From NCBI RefSeq assembly GCF_003206045.1, contig NZ_PZJM01000004.1:622785-686784 (forward strand): a stretch of DNA of 64,000 bases. The letters run 5' to 3'. The translations under genes and the position numbers were made by a program. This document shows positions 1 through 9,725 of this stretch, piece by piece. This stretch comes from Salinicola lusitanus (GTDB taxonomy: Bacteria; Pseudomonadota; Gammaproteobacteria; Pseudomonadales; Halomonadaceae). The notes under the pieces are model-generated. The model searched no databases. It had not been told where the DNA came from and saw only the letters and a program-made list of their open reading frames with translations. Position 1 is the first letter of the stretch. Each line of letters starts with the position of its first letter.

Positions 1-20
1 GGCGCTGGGCGAAGCCGGGC

Positions 21-836
21 CTAGTCGCCGGTCGCGACCGGCCTGGCAGGGTCGCGAATCCACTCGCTCCAGGAACCCACGTAGAGCCGCGGCAGCGGCA
101 ATCCGGCAACGGCGTAGGCCAGGATGTTGTGGCAGGCGGTCACGCCGGAGCCGCAGTAGGCCGTCACCGCTTCGGCCCGGGGCAGCTCCTCCGCCAGCCG
201 CTGTGGCGATTTGAAGTGACCGTTCCCATCGAGGTTGTCGCTGCAGGGCCGACATGTCGCCCCCGGAATATGGCCCGCGACGGGATCGAGCGGTTCTTCG
301 ACCCCACGAAAGCGGGACAAGGCTCTGGCATCCACCAGTTGTCCGCCTCGTTCCAAAAGCGCGCCCACCGGGATCAGCGCCTGGTCATCGAACGCTGGGC
401 ACCACTGGCTCCGCCCGCCCGGTTCGGCGGCGGTCTCCACGAGTTCGCCCGCTGCCAGCGTCCATGCGGTCATGCCGCCGTCAAGGACACGAACGGCGGG
501 ATGGCCCGCCCAGCGAGCGATCATCCACCATGCCCGTGCTGCCGCCAGTTGCCCCCCGTTGTCGTCGTAAACCACGATGGATCGTTCGGGAGTGACGCCC
601 ATGGCTTGAAGGGTGGCGGTGAACGCGTCGTGTGAGGGCAGCGGGTGGCGGCCACCCTCGCCCGGCGGTGCCGAAAGATCTCGTTCGAGATCCAGAATGA
701 GACTACCGGGAAGATAGCGACGGGCAGGCAGCGATTCGTCGCCCCGGGACGCGCGACAATCGAATATCAGCGGCGGTTGATCGCCGCCAAGAGTGCGCTG
801 CAACTCTTCCACCGTCACCAGCACGGATGCGTTCAT
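21..836 (-). CDS. sseA: 3-mercaptopyruvate sulfurtransferase-like (tandem rhodanese) protein
   Basis: A 271-residue protein with two rhodanese domains (about 5-130 and 150-265). The active-site loop CGSGVT around Cys228 is the form typical of 3-mercaptopyruvate sulfurtransferases rather than thiosulfate:cyanide rhodaneses. The expected reaction moves sulfur from mercaptopyruvate to a thiol acceptor or cyanide in the cytoplasm. An upstream in-frame ATG exists at 884, but I chose 836 because a strong GGGGAGGA ribosome site sits just before it and the protein then starts at the rhodanese fold. The stop is 20 bases from the window edge, so the downstream neighbour is unseen. Upstream lies the helicase gene, on the same strand and 44 bases away. 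The family is clear; the donor specificity is inferred from the loop. Confidence 0.85.
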   Translation of the reverse strand: MNASVLVTVEELQRTLGGDQPPLIFDCRASRGDESLPARRYLPGSLILDLERDLSAPPGEGGRHPLPSHDAFTATLQAMGVTPERSIVVYDDNGGQLAAARAWWMIARWAGHPAVRVLDGGMTAWTLAAGELVETAAEPGGRSQWCPAFDDQALIPVGALLERGGQLVDARALSRFRGVEEPLDPVAGHIPGATCRPCSDNLDGNGHFKSPQRLAEELPRAEAVTAYCGSGVTACHNILAYAVAGLPLPRLYVGSWSEWIRDPARPVATGD

Positions 837-880
837 CACTTCCTCCCCAAGCGTCGTCGATCGAAAGACAGTCTGGCCCA

Positions 881-3145
881 TCACGAGCGTTTCGTCAGCG
901 GCGCGCGTGCGGCGATCAGGCGGCGGCGACCGGCCGAGGCGAAGCGCACGTCGATCACCGGGTTGGCGGCATTGCCCTCGACCACCAGCACCTCGCCATC
1001 ACCGAAGCTGGCATGTCGCACCCGATCTCCGACCTGCCACGGCGCCACGCTGACCTCGGCAGCCGGCGCTGATGGCACCGGCTGACTGGCGTGCAGCGTG
1101 AGCGACCGTCCCAGGTGTTCCAGATCCGCGCTCGCCTGGCCGATGCGCGCCAGATAGGTACCGATCATTTCCGGCTCGCGAACCGTGACGCCGGTCTCGC
1201 TGCCGCTGCGGATCGCCCGGTCGATTCGACCGCAGTCCTCCACCGCGGTCTCGTCGAGGAACCGGCTCGGTCGGTGATCACCGCCATCCTGAACCAGCAG
1301 CAGACGCTCCCTGGCTCGGGTGATGGCCACGTAGTAGAGCCGTCGCTCCTCCTCCAGCCGCTCCGGCGAGAGTGGGTTGTCGCGGCTGAAATGGGGGAAA
1401 TCCTCCTCGTTGAGCCCCCACACCGCAACCAGCGGCCACTCCAGCCCCTTGGCGCCGTGCACCGTGCTGATCAACACGCCGTCCGGGCGATTCTCGACCG
1501 GATTGCGCAGCAGTTCGATGAACGCCTCGGGATCGCTGGCCAGCTCCCCCGCCTGCTCGATCAGCACGTCGAGCAGACGCACGTCGTCATCGCCCTTCTC
1601 GCGACGCGCCGCCGAACGACGCAGAATTTTTTCGGCATCGATGGCGTCGACCACGTGTTCGAGCAGCTTGGCCGGCGGCCACGATGCCAGCTTGGGAAGC
1701 TCGCACAGCAGCTGCCACCGCCTCTTGAGGTGCCGGCGCTGACCGGGTTTGAGGCCCGCCAGAACCGAAGATTCGCGAGCCGGCCACTGCTGGGTGCGGA
1801 CCAGTTCGTCGACCAGCCGGCGTACGCGCTCCTGGGCCACGAAGGTCGTCGGCTGCGAGAACAGCAGCGCCAGATGGGCGGGATCCTGCAGCCGCTGCGG
1901 CTGGCGGGCCAGCTGAAGATAGCCCGCCAAGGCCTGAACCAGTGGCAACCGGAACACGAAGCGCTCTTCCTGCGCCAGCCGAAACGGCACGCCGGCTCGC
2001 AGCAGTTGCAATTGTACCGAGACCGACAACGACCAGCTGCGCACCAGCACGCAGGCTTCGTCGCTGTGTCGACCCGCCGCGTGCCAGCGCTGCAGTGTCT
2101 CCAGCAGCGCGCTGGCACCGACGCCGGTCTGGACCTCGGTCAGGGGGTTGCCGGGGGCCGCCAGACAGAGCTGGTCCCAGCGCTGACGGTTGTGACGGAT
2201 CGCGTGATTGGCGGCCAGGGCCAGAGCATGGCCGTGTCGGAAAGTGTAGGAGAGCGGGTACTCGCTGGCATGGCCGAACAACCCGTCGAAGCGTGACAGC
2301 ATCGCGTCGGGCCGCGCACCGCGCCACTCGTAGATGCACTGATTGGCATCGCCCACCGCCATGACCTGGGCCTGTTGGCCGGCGAGGATCTTGAGCAGCC
2401 GTAGCTGGGCCTCATTGATGTCCTGATACTCGTCGACGATCACATGCCCCAGAAAACCTTCGACCCGTCGGCGCGCGTCCGTGTGCTCTTCGAGACACCG
2501 CAACGGACGATGGAGGAGGTCCGCGTAGGTCATCTGCCCGGCGGCTTCGAGCAGCGACTCCACCACCTCGAAGGCATCGATGAAGTGCCGCTCGCCGGCG
2601 GCATAGTCGAGCTTCTCGAACAGTTCGGCCGGCGTGACGACCTCCGCCTTGACCAGATCGCAGAACTGGCCGAACGCCTCCAGCCGATCCGCGTCCAGGG
2701 CCGCCTCGCGAGTCTCGCCATCGGCCGATGCCAGGCTCTGCATCACCGCCTGCCGCAGCAGCCGTTCCCGCTGCCAGTCGGCCTGCAGCAACTGGCGCGG
2801 CGGCAGGTATCCCCAGCGCGTCAGGCTCTGGGTCAGGCGATGACCGATCGAGTGGAAGGTTCGTACCTCCGGCAGCGCCACGTTCGGCGGCGCCTCCCGG
2901 GTCAGCTTGGCGCGGAAGTCGTCCCTCGCCGCGCGATTGAACATCAGCACCAGAATGCGCCGCGGATTCTCGCCGTTGGCGAGCAGGTGCAGTACCCGCT
3001 TCACCAGGGTGGTGGTCTTGCCGGCGCCGGCTACCGCCGCAACTCGCGCGTGGCCGTGACGATGGCCGACCACGGCGCGCTGTTCGGCGGTCAACCCATC
3101 GGCGGGCGCCTGATCCGACAGCATCGAGGGATCCCGATCGTTCAT
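881..3145 (-). CDS. UvrD/Rep-family superfamily 1 ATP-dependent DNA helicase
   Basis: A 754-residue SF1A helicase. The visible motifs are Walker A (AGAGKTTT near residue 40), the DEYQD Walker B/motif II, GDANQCIYEWRGA (motif III), the HGAKGLEW motif V region and LYYVAITRARERLL (motif VI). The last 60 residues (GDRVRHASFGDGEV) form a Tudor-like domain as at the end of PcrA/UvrD, which in those proteins contacts RNA polymerase. It should unwind DNA 3' to 5' in repair or in removing protein roadblocks. Start 3145 makes an ATGA overlap with the stop of the upstream DUF1285 gene, so the two are probably co-translated; a longer reading from 3196 would run into that gene. It is not a canonical uvrD or rep by length or context, so I give no symbol. 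Confidence 0.88.
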   Translation of the reverse strand: MNDRDPSMLSDQAPADGLTAEQRAVVGHRHGHARVAAVAGAGKTTTLVKRVLHLLANGENPRRILVLMFNRAARDDFRAKLTREAPPNVALPEVRTFHSIGHRLTQSLTRWGYLPPRQLLQADWQRERLLRQAVMQSLASADGETREAALDADRLEAFGQFCDLVKAEVVTPAELFEKLDYAAGERHFIDAFEVVESLLEAAGQMTYADLLHRPLRCLEEHTDARRRVEGFLGHVIVDEYQDINEAQLRLLKILAGQQAQVMAVGDANQCIYEWRGARPDAMLSRFDGLFGHASEYPLSYTFRHGHALALAANHAIRHNRQRWDQLCLAAPGNPLTEVQTGVGASALLETLQRWHAAGRHSDEACVLVRSWSLSVSVQLQLLRAGVPFRLAQEERFVFRLPLVQALAGYLQLARQPQRLQDPAHLALLFSQPTTFVAQERVRRLVDELVRTQQWPARESSVLAGLKPGQRRHLKRRWQLLCELPKLASWPPAKLLEHVVDAIDAEKILRRSAARREKGDDDVRLLDVLIEQAGELASDPEAFIELLRNPVENRPDGVLISTVHGAKGLEWPLVAVWGLNEEDFPHFSRDNPLSPERLEEERRLYYVAITRARERLLLVQDGGDHRPSRFLDETAVEDCGRIDRAIRSGSETGVTVREPEMIGTYLARIGQASADLEHLGRSLTLHASQPVPSAPAAEVSVAPWQVGDRVRHASFGDGEVLVVEGNAANPVIDVRFASAGRRRLIAARAPLTKRS

Positions 3146-3675
3146 GGCGCCCCGTCGTCGAACCGGCCCAGCACATGCCATACGCCGCCACTCCACAACC
3201 CCATCTCGTCGTCACGCCGCTCGGCCAGTTCGACCCAGCGGTAGAACAGGTTGCGGTGCAGCCGCGCCCGCAGACCGTGGCGAACGGGCAGTGCCGGCAG
3301 GAGATCGCCCCCCGGGCCGCTGAGCAGCGTCAGACGATGGGTCGCATCCAGCGGCACCCGGTCGCCACCGGCGGTGACCGCGACCCAATCGGCATCGACC
3401 CGATCGGCGTCGGTGATCAGCAGCGGCAGATCCTCGACGACGATACGGAGTTTCTCCGCGGGGGTGACCAGATAGTAGTCGCCATCGGCTTCCCGACGGA
3501 GCACCCGGCTCAACAGTTCGACCAGCGCGGGCCGCCGTATCGGCGAACCCTCGTGGATCCAATCGCCATTGGCCGAGATGGTCAGGTCCATGTCGCCGCA
3601 AAAAGGCGGATCCCACTGCGCCAACGGGGGGATCGACTGGGGATCGAACTGCTGGAACAGCGTGTCGAGTTTCAT
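3142..3675 (-). CDS. DUF1285 domain-containing protein
   Basis: A 177-residue soluble protein of the DUF1285 family, known from structural-genomics work in proteobacteria but without an assigned function. The visible features are the N-terminal QWDPPFCGDMD segment, a central DYYLVTPAEK segment, and the family's usual length. The start has a good GAGGAGGGCACG ribosome site. Its stop overlaps the helicase start by an ATGA, so it is the first gene of a two-gene unit. There is no signal peptide or membrane segment. Function unknown. Confidence 0.8.
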   Translation of the reverse strand: MKLDTLFQQFDPQSIPPLAQWDPPFCGDMDLTISANGDWIHEGSPIRRPALVELLSRVLRREADGDYYLVTPAEKLRIVVEDLPLLITDADRVDADWVAVTAGGDRVPLDATHRLTLLSGPGGDLLPALPVRHGLRARLHRNLFYRWVELAERRDDEMGLWSGGVWHVLGRFDDGAP

Positions 3676-3733
3676 CGTGCCCTCCTCGACGGCGCGCCGG
3701 CGCCGTTGCCTGCATTGTCGCCGGTGAACGCGC

Positions 3734-4540
3734 TCACACGAACGGGTTGTCGGCCTTCCCCTCGGGGGCGCAGCCGGGGAACAGCCGATAGAAGTTGGCT
3801 CGGGTCTGCATCGCTACCTCGTCGACGGTGATACCTCGTTCGTGGGCAATGCACTCGGCAACCTCGACCACCCACCGTGGCTCGTTGGGGTGGCCGCGAT
3901 GGGGGACCGGCGCGAGGAACGGACTATCCGTCTCGATCAGCAGACGATCCAGCGGCACCTGTCGAGCCACGCCGCGCAACGCCTCGGCGCTGGCGAACGT
4001 GACGATACCCGACAGTGAAATATAGAAACCCAGCCTCAAGGCCTCCCGGGCCATCTCCAGGTCCTCGGTAAAGCAGTGAAGTACCCCGCCCACCTTCGGA
4101 TCGACATGCTCGCGGATCAGGGCCAGCGTCTCGTCACGCGCCTCACGGGTATGGATCACCACCGGCAGCTCGAGCTCCCGGGCCGCGCGGAGATGGGCGA
4201 CGAAGCGCTGGCGCTGGGTCTCTCGCGGTACGCTGTCGTAGTGAAAATCGAGGCCCGTTTCGCCGATGGCCACCGCCCCGTAGCGGTCGGCACAGGTCTG
4301 GATCGCCTCGCTGTCGGGCTCCTGGGCCACCTCGTGGAGCGGATGCAGGCCGACGCTGATGTCGACATCGTCATGGCGCCGCGCAATCCCGGCCAGGTTG
4401 GGCGCCCCTTCCAGCGACGTCGAGATCGCCAGGAACCGCCGGACACCCCGGTCCCTGGCGGCTTCCAGGGCCGCGTCGAGATCGCCGCCGTAGGGCGTCA
4501 GATCGAGGCGATCGAGATGACAGTGAGAGTCGACGAACAT
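3734..4540 (-). CDS. tatD: TatD-family metal-dependent deoxyribonuclease
   Basis: A 268-residue TIM-barrel hydrolase. The metal-binding motifs are in order: DSHCHLD at the N-terminus, GETGLDFHY near residue 93, HTREA in the middle, LHCFTE, and ETDSPFLAP with the PHRGHPNEP tail. TatD enzymes are 3'-5' exonucleases and deoxyribonucleases implicated in DNA repair. I chose the ATG at 4540 because it puts the first metal-binding histidines at residues 6 and 8; upstream in-frame sequence only shadows holB. It follows holB by 74 bases. In Pseudomonas aeruginosa a pilZ gene sits between these two; here there is no room for one. Confidence 0.93.
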   Translation of the reverse strand: MFVDSHCHLDRLDLTPYGGDLDAALEAARDRGVRRFLAISTSLEGAPNLAGIARRHDDVDISVGLHPLHEVAQEPDSEAIQTCADRYGAVAIGETGLDFHYDSVPRETQRQRFVAHLRAARELELPVVIHTREARDETLALIREHVDPKVGGVLHCFTEDLEMAREALRLGFYISLSGIVTFASAEALRGVARQVPLDRLLIETDSPFLAPVPHRGHPNEPRWVVEVAECIAHERGITVDEVAMQTRANFYRLFPGCAPEGKADNPFV

Positions 4541-4614
4541 GAAGATTTCCAGGGTAGAGAATAGATAGACACGAACGCTCCGCGTCGAGGCCACCATCGG
4601 CAACGTCGACGCGC

Positions 4615-5598
4615 TCAGGATCGCAGCAGCGCCGACCAGCGAACCAGCCAGGCCTCGAGCACCAGCTGCGGATTCGGGTTGCCACCCGCCGCCAGCAGTC
4701 GACGCTGCTCGCGGGCATAATCCAGCAGCCGGAACCAGTCGCGCACACGGGCGTTCTTGACCGCCTGGCGATACAGCGGCAGCAGATCGCCGTTGCGCAC
4801 CCTGCTGGGGTCCCCCGACAGGCCGAGCCGGATCAGATCCTCCAGCCAGGCGATGCCATACCATAGTATGCGGTCGAGCGACTGCGCATCGAGCCTGGCC
4901 GCTTCCCCCACCGGCTCGCCGCCGCGCACCAGCGCATCGAACAGTTCGCGTAGATCCTGGCGCAACTGCCGCGCCTCCGCGCCGGCCAGCTCCTCGGCCA
5001 GCAGCGGCAGCCCCCCGGCCACGCTCAACCAGAAACGCGCCTCGTCGCCATTGCCCAGGCGTTCGCGCAGCCAGGGTTCGGCCACCTCAAGCGGGGGCAC
5101 GGCAAGGCTCCAGTGCTGGCAACGGGAGCGAATGGTCGCCAGCAGCCGCGACGGCGTATCGGATACCAGGATGAACAGCGTCCGATCGCCCGGCTCCTCG
5201 AGACTCTTCAGCAAGGCGTTCGAGGCAGCGACGTTCATCGCCTCGCCCGGCTCGATGCGGATGACCCGGTAGCCGCCCTGCTGGGCAGTCTGGGCGACGA
5301 AACCGTTGACCTGGCGGATCGCGTCCACGCGGATCTGGCGGGATTTCTCGGCTGGCATCACCGTCAGCAGGTCGGGGTGGTAACCGGCCGCCAGCATGCG
5401 ACAGCTATGGCACTCGCCACAGGCCAGCTCGCCGGGGTCGCGGCACAGCGTCCGCGCGATCAGCGCTTCGGCCAGCGGCTGCTTGCCGATGCCGCTGGGT
5501 CCGGAGAGCAGCAAGGCATGAGGCAGACGACCGCCATCCTGCAGTTCGACCAGCTTCCGCCATCGGTCGGTCTGCCACGGCAGCGGGCTCATAACCAT
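4615..5598 (-). CDS. holB: DNA polymerase III subunit delta'
   Basis: A 327-residue clamp-loader subunit of the AAA+ fold. The visible features are a Walker-A-like GPSGIGK loop at 33-39 followed by Gln instead of Ser/Thr (delta' does not hydrolyse ATP), four zinc cysteines (52, 60, 63, 66), and the SRC arginine-finger motif in RSRCQHW. It loads the beta clamp within the DNA polymerase III holoenzyme. It overlaps the end of tmk by up to 10 bases. ATG 5598 has a GGCGGG sequence at good spacing; ATG 5592 gives an ATGA overlap with tmk, so the start is uncertain by two codons. The tmk-holB pairing is conserved in gammaproteobacteria. Confidence 0.93.
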   Translation of the reverse strand: MVMSPLPWQTDRWRKLVELQDGGRLPHALLLSGPSGIGKQPLAEALIARTLCRDPGELACGECHSCRMLAAGYHPDLLTVMPAEKSRQIRVDAIRQVNGFVAQTAQQGGYRVIRIEPGEAMNVAASNALLKSLEEPGDRTLFILVSDTPSRLLATIRSRCQHWSLAVPPLEVAEPWLRERLGNGDEARFWLSVAGGLPLLAEELAGAEARQLRQDLRELFDALVRGGEPVGEAARLDAQSLDRILWYGIAWLEDLIRLGLSGDPSRVRNGDLLPLYRQAVKNARVRDWFRLLDYAREQRRLLAAGGNPNPQLVLEAWLVRWSALLRS

Positions 5599-6245
5599 GC
5601 CGACACCCGCCGGTCGAGGCAGCGTTCGATTTCGCTCTGGACCGCATCCAGCGCGGGACTCGCATCGATGATGGCGAACCGCTCGCTGTCACGAGCCCGT
5701 TCGAGATAGGCCGACCTGACCGACTCGAAGAAAGCTTCCCGCTCGCGCTCGAACCGGTCGAGCTGGGCGCCGCGACTGACGACCCGCTGCGCCGCGACGC
5801 CGACAGGCATGTCCAGGAGCAGCGTGAGATCGGGCTGCAACCCGTCCTGGACCAGGGTTTCCAGGGTTCGAATGCGCTGGCGATCCAGCCCGCGCCCCCC
5901 GCCCTGATAGGCGAAGGTGGCATCGGTGAACCGATCGCAGACGACCCATGCGCCCCGGGCCAACGCAGGCCGGATACGCCGGGCGAGGTGCTGGGCCCTG
6001 GCGGCGAAGACCAGCAGCAATTCGGCGTCGTCGCTCCAGGCCTCTTCCCGCGTGGGATCCAGCAGGAGGTCCCGGATCGCCTCGGCGCCCGGGGTGCCGC
6101 CAGGCTCACGGGTGCGCACGACTTCGATGCCCTTCGCCGCCAGCCAATCGCAGACGAAGGTGACATTGGTCGTCTTGCCCACTCCTTCGCCACCTTCCAG
6201 CGTGATGAATCGGCCGCGCCGCTGTTCGGTATCACCTGCGTTCAT
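5589..6245 (-). CDS. tmk: Thymidylate kinase
   Basis: A 218-residue dTMP kinase. It has the P-loop GGEGVGKTT at 18-26, the DRF(T)DAT segment that binds dTMP, and the YQGGGRGL region. It phosphorylates dTMP to dTDP in the cytoplasm. It sits between mltG (34 bases upstream) and holB (overlapping), the usual order in this class. The ribosome site is weak, which fits translation inside an operon. Confidence 0.95.
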   Translation of the reverse strand: MNAGDTEQRRGRFITLEGGEGVGKTTNVTFVCDWLAAKGIEVVRTREPGGTPGAEAIRDLLLDPTREEAWSDDAELLLVFAARAQHLARRIRPALARGAWVVCDRFTDATFAYQGGGRGLDRQRIRTLETLVQDGLQPDLTLLLDMPVGVAAQRVVSRGAQLDRFEREREAFFESVRSAYLERARDSERFAIIDASPALDAVQSEIERCLDRRVSAWL

Positions 6246-6279
6246 GCGGTGTCGTCTCGTCGATAAATGGACCGCGAAC

Positions 6280-7284
6280 TCAATCGCGATTCAGGATGTA
6301 GCGGCGGACGGCAGCGTTGTGCTCCTGCAGCGTCCGCGAGAACTGATGCGACCCATCCCCCTTGGCCACGAAATAGAGGGTGTCGCCCGCGGCGGGATGG
6401 ACGGCGGCCTCGAGCGACCCGAGTCCGGGCATCGCGATCGGCGTCGGCGGCAGCCCTTCGATGACATAGGTATTGTAGGCAGTCTGCCGCTGGAGATCGG
6501 CCCGAGTGATGTTGCCGACATAGCTGTCGCCCATGCCGTAGATCACGGTCGGGTCGGTCTGCAGGCGCATGCCTTTCTGCAAGCGCCGGACGAAGACGCC
6601 CGCGATCTCGCCACGCTCCGCCGGCACCCCGGTCTCCCGCTCGATCAGCGATGCCAGGATCAACGCCTGATACGGCGTATCGATCGGCAGGTCGTCGTCG
6701 CGCTCGTCCCAGACGCTCGCCAGCGTCTGCTGCATCCGGTCGAAGGCGCGGCGCAGGATCTCGAGGTCCGTCACGCCCTTGTGATAGCGGTAGGTATCGG
6801 GAAAGAACTGCCCCTCGGGGAAGGTGTCCTCGTGTCCCAGCGCGGCCATGACTTCCTCGTCGCTCATCGCCGCCGTTCGATGGGCGAGCTTGGCGGCCTT
6901 GTCCAACTGGGCGCGCATCTGCCGAAATGTCCACCCCTCGGGAATGGTAAGCCGATAGGTGACGACCTGATCGCTGGAAAGGTGCGCGATCAGTTGACGG
7001 CCACTCATGCCCGGATCGAGCTCGAACTCCCCCGCACGCAGGCCTTGGGTCGCCTCGGGTGCAACGCGGGCCAGCAGCCGATAGGGCCAGGCCGCGTCGA
7101 TGACGCCGCGCTTCTCGAGATCGTCGATGACGCGGGTGAACGCGGCCCCCCGCGGCACTTCGTAGATCGTCTGCTCATCGAGCGCTATCGGCCCGTCGAG
7201 CTGTTTTTGCCAATAGAGGAATCCGCCGAAGACCACGATCGTGGCAAGCAGCAGTATCCCGATCAGAATTTTGAGGAGACGCAT
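6280..7284 (-). CDS. mltG: Endolytic murein transglycosylase
   Basis: A 334-residue YceG/MltG protein. One transmembrane helix near the N-terminus (about residues 3-23) anchors it to the inner membrane; the rest is periplasmic. The catalytic glutamate lies in the [10 protein letters not shown] motif, and the family signatures [14 protein letters not shown] and [11 protein letters not shown] are present. It cleaves nascent glycan strands and sets their length. I chose ATG 7284 because TAAGGA lies six bases upstream; in-frame ATGs at 7290 and 7314 are less well placed. It lies between pabC and tmk. Confidence 0.93.
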   Translation of the reverse strand: MRLLKILIGILLLATIVVFGGFLYWQKQLDGPIALDEQTIYEVPRGAAFTRVIDDLEKRGVIDAAWPYRLLARVAPEATQGLRAGEFELDPGMSGRQLIAHLSSDQVVTYRLTIPEGWTFRQMRAQLDKAAKLAHRTAAMSDEEVMAALGHEDTFPEGQFFPDTYRYHKGVTDLEILRRAFDRMQQTLASVWDERDDDLPIDTPYQALILASLIERETGVPAERGEIAGVFVRRLQKGMRLQTDPTVIYGMGDSYVGNITRADLQRQTAYNTYVIEGLPPTPIAMPGLGSLEAAVHPAAGDTLYFVAKGDGSHQFSRTLQEHNAAVRRYILNRD

Positions 7285-7339
7285 GTCCATCCTTAATCGC
7301 CGGAAGCCGAGCATCGGCTCCCGGGCATGATACGGGGGG

Positions 7340-8146
7340 TCAGTCGCTGCGGCTCAGCGGATACCCCAACTGTTCATGGGCGGCCTGCCGGAAAGCATCG
7401 CTCGTCGCGAGCGGCCACTGCCTGAGACAGTTGCCGGCGCTGTCATCCAGCCGCCGTATGGGCCACGCGCCCTGGACGCTATTGATCAGCCAGGCGGCAT
7501 CCGCGGCCAGCAAGGTGTCGAGCCCGACGCGGACCCGATCGATGTCGACGACGGCCTCCAGCGCGTTCAGCAGCGTCCCGTCGACGCCGCAACGATCGAG
7601 CAACGGTGTTTCGAGGCGCCCCTCTCGACGCCAGACCAGATTCATCGCCGTCGCCTCCACCAGACACTCTTCCGAATCGAGCAGCACTCCCTCGGCAATG
7701 GCGTCGTCCTGCCACTCCTGCCGGGCAAGGACGTTCTCGAGTCGTGCCAGATGCTTGATCCCGGCCAGGCGGGGTTGCCGACCCAGCCGAAGCTCGCAGC
7801 AACGAACGTTCACGCCTTCGAACCAGCGTTCGGCAATGGGCTGGAAGGCGGAGACCGTCCACCGCCACCGCGGCTCGGCCAACGCCGGCGGACGATATCC
7901 CCGTCCACCGCTGCCCCGGGTGACGATCAGCTTCAGCACCTTGAGGCCAGGCCCGCACTGCGCAGGCAGGGCCTCGAAAGCTGCGAGGTCCGGCCGGGGA
8001 AGCGCCAGCCGCTCGATCCCCGCCTGCAGGCGCGCCATGTGCTGCTTCCACAGCTGCGGGCGACCATCGCGAACCAGGATGGTCTCGAACACGCCGTCAC
8101 CGTAGGCGAGCCCGCGATCGTCCATCGGAAGCGCTGTATCGCGCAT
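7340..8146 (-). CDS. pabC: Aminodeoxychorismate lyase
   Basis: A 268-residue fold-type IV PLP enzyme. It shows DDRGLAYGDGVFET at the N-terminus and GIKHLARLENVL carrying the presumed PLP lysine (Lys131). It converts 4-amino-4-deoxychorismate to p-aminobenzoate plus pyruvate for folate synthesis. It starts three bases after fabF stops and precedes mltG, matching the fabF-pabC-mltG-tmk-holB order of enterobacteria and pseudomonads. That context separates it from branched-chain or D-amino-acid aminotransferases of the same fold. Confidence 0.92.
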   Translation of the reverse strand: MRDTALPMDDRGLAYGDGVFETILVRDGRPQLWKQHMARLQAGIERLALPRPDLAAFEALPAQCGPGLKVLKLIVTRGSGGRGYRPPALAEPRWRWTVSAFQPIAERWFEGVNVRCCELRLGRQPRLAGIKHLARLENVLARQEWQDDAIAEGVLLDSEECLVEATAMNLVWRREGRLETPLLDRCGVDGTLLNALEAVVDIDRVRVGLDTLLAADAAWLINSVQGAWPIRRLDDSAGNCLRQWPLATSDAFRQAAHEQLGYPLSRSD

Positions 8147-8149
8147 GCG

Positions 8150-9388
8150 CTAGACCTGGGTGAAGATCAGGGACCCGTTGGTGCCACCGAATCCGAACGA
8201 ATTCGACAGCGTCGTCCGGATCGGCATTTCCCGAGCGTTGTTGGGTACGTAGTCGAGCGTGCAACCCTCGTCGGGATTGTCGAGGTTGATCGTCGGCGGC
8301 GCGACCTGATCGCGAATGGCCAGCACGCAGAAAATCGCCTCGACCGCCCCGGCCGCGCCCAGCAGATGGCCCACCATGGACTTGGTCGAACTGACCGCGA
8401 CCTGACGCGCGGCGTCGCCCATCACCCGCTCCACCGCTCGACTTTCCGCCACGTCACCGGCCGATGTGGAGGTGCCGTGAGCGTTGATGTAATGGATGTC
8501 GGCGGGGTCGATCCCGGCATCCCGGATGGCGTTGGCCATCGAGGCCGCCGCACCGCTGCCATCTTCGGGAGGCGACGTCATGTGGAACGCATCGTCGCTC
8601 ATCCCGAAACCGGTCAGTTCCGCATAGATGGTGGCCCCCCGGCGCTTGGCGTGTTCGTACTCCTCCAGCACCATGACGCCGGCACCGTCCGAGAGCACGA
8701 AGCCATCGCGGTCGCGATCCCAGGGCCGGCTGGCCGCCTGTGGGTCGTCATTGCGGGTGGACAGCGCTCTCGCCGCGGAAAATCCGCCCAGGCCCAGGGG
8801 CGTGGTCGCCATCTCGGCGCCGCCGCAAAACATCACGTCAGCATCACCGTACGCGATGGTTCGCGCGCTGTAGCCGATATTGTGCGTACCGGTCGTGCAG
8901 GCAGTGGTGATCGCGATGTTGGGGCCCTTGAAGCCGTGCTGGATCGCTAGGCTGCCGGAGATCATGTTGATGATCGACCCCGGAACGAAGAACGGCGATA
9001 TGCGACGCGGTCCACCCTTGTGAAGCGAGTCGTGGTTGCGCTCGATCATGGGCAGGCCGCCGATGCCCGAACCAATGGCGACACCGATGCGGTGTGCGTT
9101 TTCCTCGGTGCATTCGATACCGGAGTTGCGCATCGCCTGTGTCGCCGCCGCAACCCCATACTGGATGAACAGATCCATCTTGCGAGCCTCTTTGGGATTG
9201 AGATACTCGCCGATATCGAAGTCCTTTACCGCACCACCGAACCGGGTGTTGAAGCCGGTCGTATCGAAATGCTCGATCGGCGCGATGCCACTCTTCCCTG
9301 ACAGGAGGCTCTTCCAGCTCTCCTCGACCGTGTTACCGACTGGCGTTACCAGCCCCATCCCGGTCACCACCACTCTTCTGCGCGGCAT
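8150..9388 (-). CDS. fabF: 3-oxoacyl-[acyl-carrier-protein] synthase II (KAS II)
   Basis: A 412-residue condensing enzyme with the catalytic triad Cys164 (TTACTTG), His304 (NAHGTST) and His341 with the supporting Lys336 ([14 protein letters not shown]). It elongates acyl-ACP with malonyl-ACP and is the long-chain elongation enzyme of type II fatty acid synthesis. The start has a strong GGAGGAGATTCG ribosome site. It is separated from acpP by 337 bases with two hairpins, and a TATAAT box lies upstream at 9489-9494, so it may have its own promoter as well as read-through. Confidence 0.96.
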   Translation of the reverse strand: MPRRRVVVTGMGLVTPVGNTVEESWKSLLSGKSGIAPIEHFDTTGFNTRFGGAVKDFDIGEYLNPKEARKMDLFIQYGVAAATQAMRNSGIECTEENAHRIGVAIGSGIGGLPMIERNHDSLHKGGPRRISPFFVPGSIINMISGSLAIQHGFKGPNIAITTACTTGTHNIGYSARTIAYGDADVMFCGGAEMATTPLGLGGFSAARALSTRNDDPQAASRPWDRDRDGFVLSDGAGVMVLEEYEHAKRRGATIYAELTGFGMSDDAFHMTSPPEDGSGAAASMANAIRDAGIDPADIHYINAHGTSTSAGDVAESRAVERVMGDAARQVAVSSTKSMVGHLLGAAGAVEAIFCVLAIRDQVAPPTINLDNPDEGCTLDYVPNNAREMPIRTTLSNSFGFGGTNGSLIFTQV

Positions 9389-9488
9389 CGAATCTCCTCC
9401 GAACTTCCTGATGGCCCTGAAGGCACGATCCGTGAAGCCATCATCGCCTCACGAGACCGAGGACTTCGCCTGGGCCCGACTGGCGCGA

Positions 9489-9494
9489 ATTATA
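9489..9494 (-). promoter_or_regulatory. Candidate -10 box for fabF
   Basis: Reading the minus strand gives a perfect TATAAT about 100 bases before the fabF start, just past the acpP-fabF hairpins. No good -35 or extended -10 accompanies it, so the call is tentative. Confidence 0.35.
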
Positions 9495-9638
9495 CCTGAA
9501 CAACCCTGGAGATGGGCGTCGCGAACGGTGACTTTGCCCCACCAGTCGCCTCCATGTCCACGCCACCTCGCTCGCCGTGCCCGGGCGCCGTGGCGCAAGC
9601 GCTTGTCCCGCCCTCTCGAGAAAAGGCTTTCAAAACGC

Positions 9639-9669
9639 AGAAAGCCGCTCTCGTGGAGAGCGGCTTTCT
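9639..9669 (-). terminator. Stem-loop between acpP and fabF
   Basis: A perfect 14-bp stem (AGAAAGCCGCTCTC and its complement) encloses a 3-base core. On the minus strand it is followed by GCGTTTTG, a short, broken U-run. It probably acts as a partial terminator or 3'-end stabiliser for the acpP transcript. Confidence 0.6.
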
Positions 9670-9686
9670 GAACATCGGCACGTCCT

Positions 9687-9725
9687 GCCCGGTGGCATTC
9701 TCCGTATCAACGGAGAATACCGGGC
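9687..9725 (-). terminator. Hairpin directly after acpP stop
   Basis: An inverted repeat formed by GCCCGG plus ATTCTCCG pairs with CGGAGAAT plus CCGGGC, with a small internal bulge and a 6-base loop. It begins at the base after the acpP stop codon and has no T-run. A protective 3' hairpin for the abundant acpP mRNA is the likeliest role. Confidence 0.5.

Larger units (their letters stand above)
9389..9725. other. Intergenic region acpP-fabF
   Basis: This 337-base region has no convincing gene on either strand. On the minus strand it contains two hairpins downstream of acpP (9639-9669 and about 9687-9725) and a perfect TATAAT at 9489-9494, about 100 bases before the fabF start and without a clear -35 box. 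It probably reduces transcription from acpP into fabF and restarts it. Confidence 0.6.
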
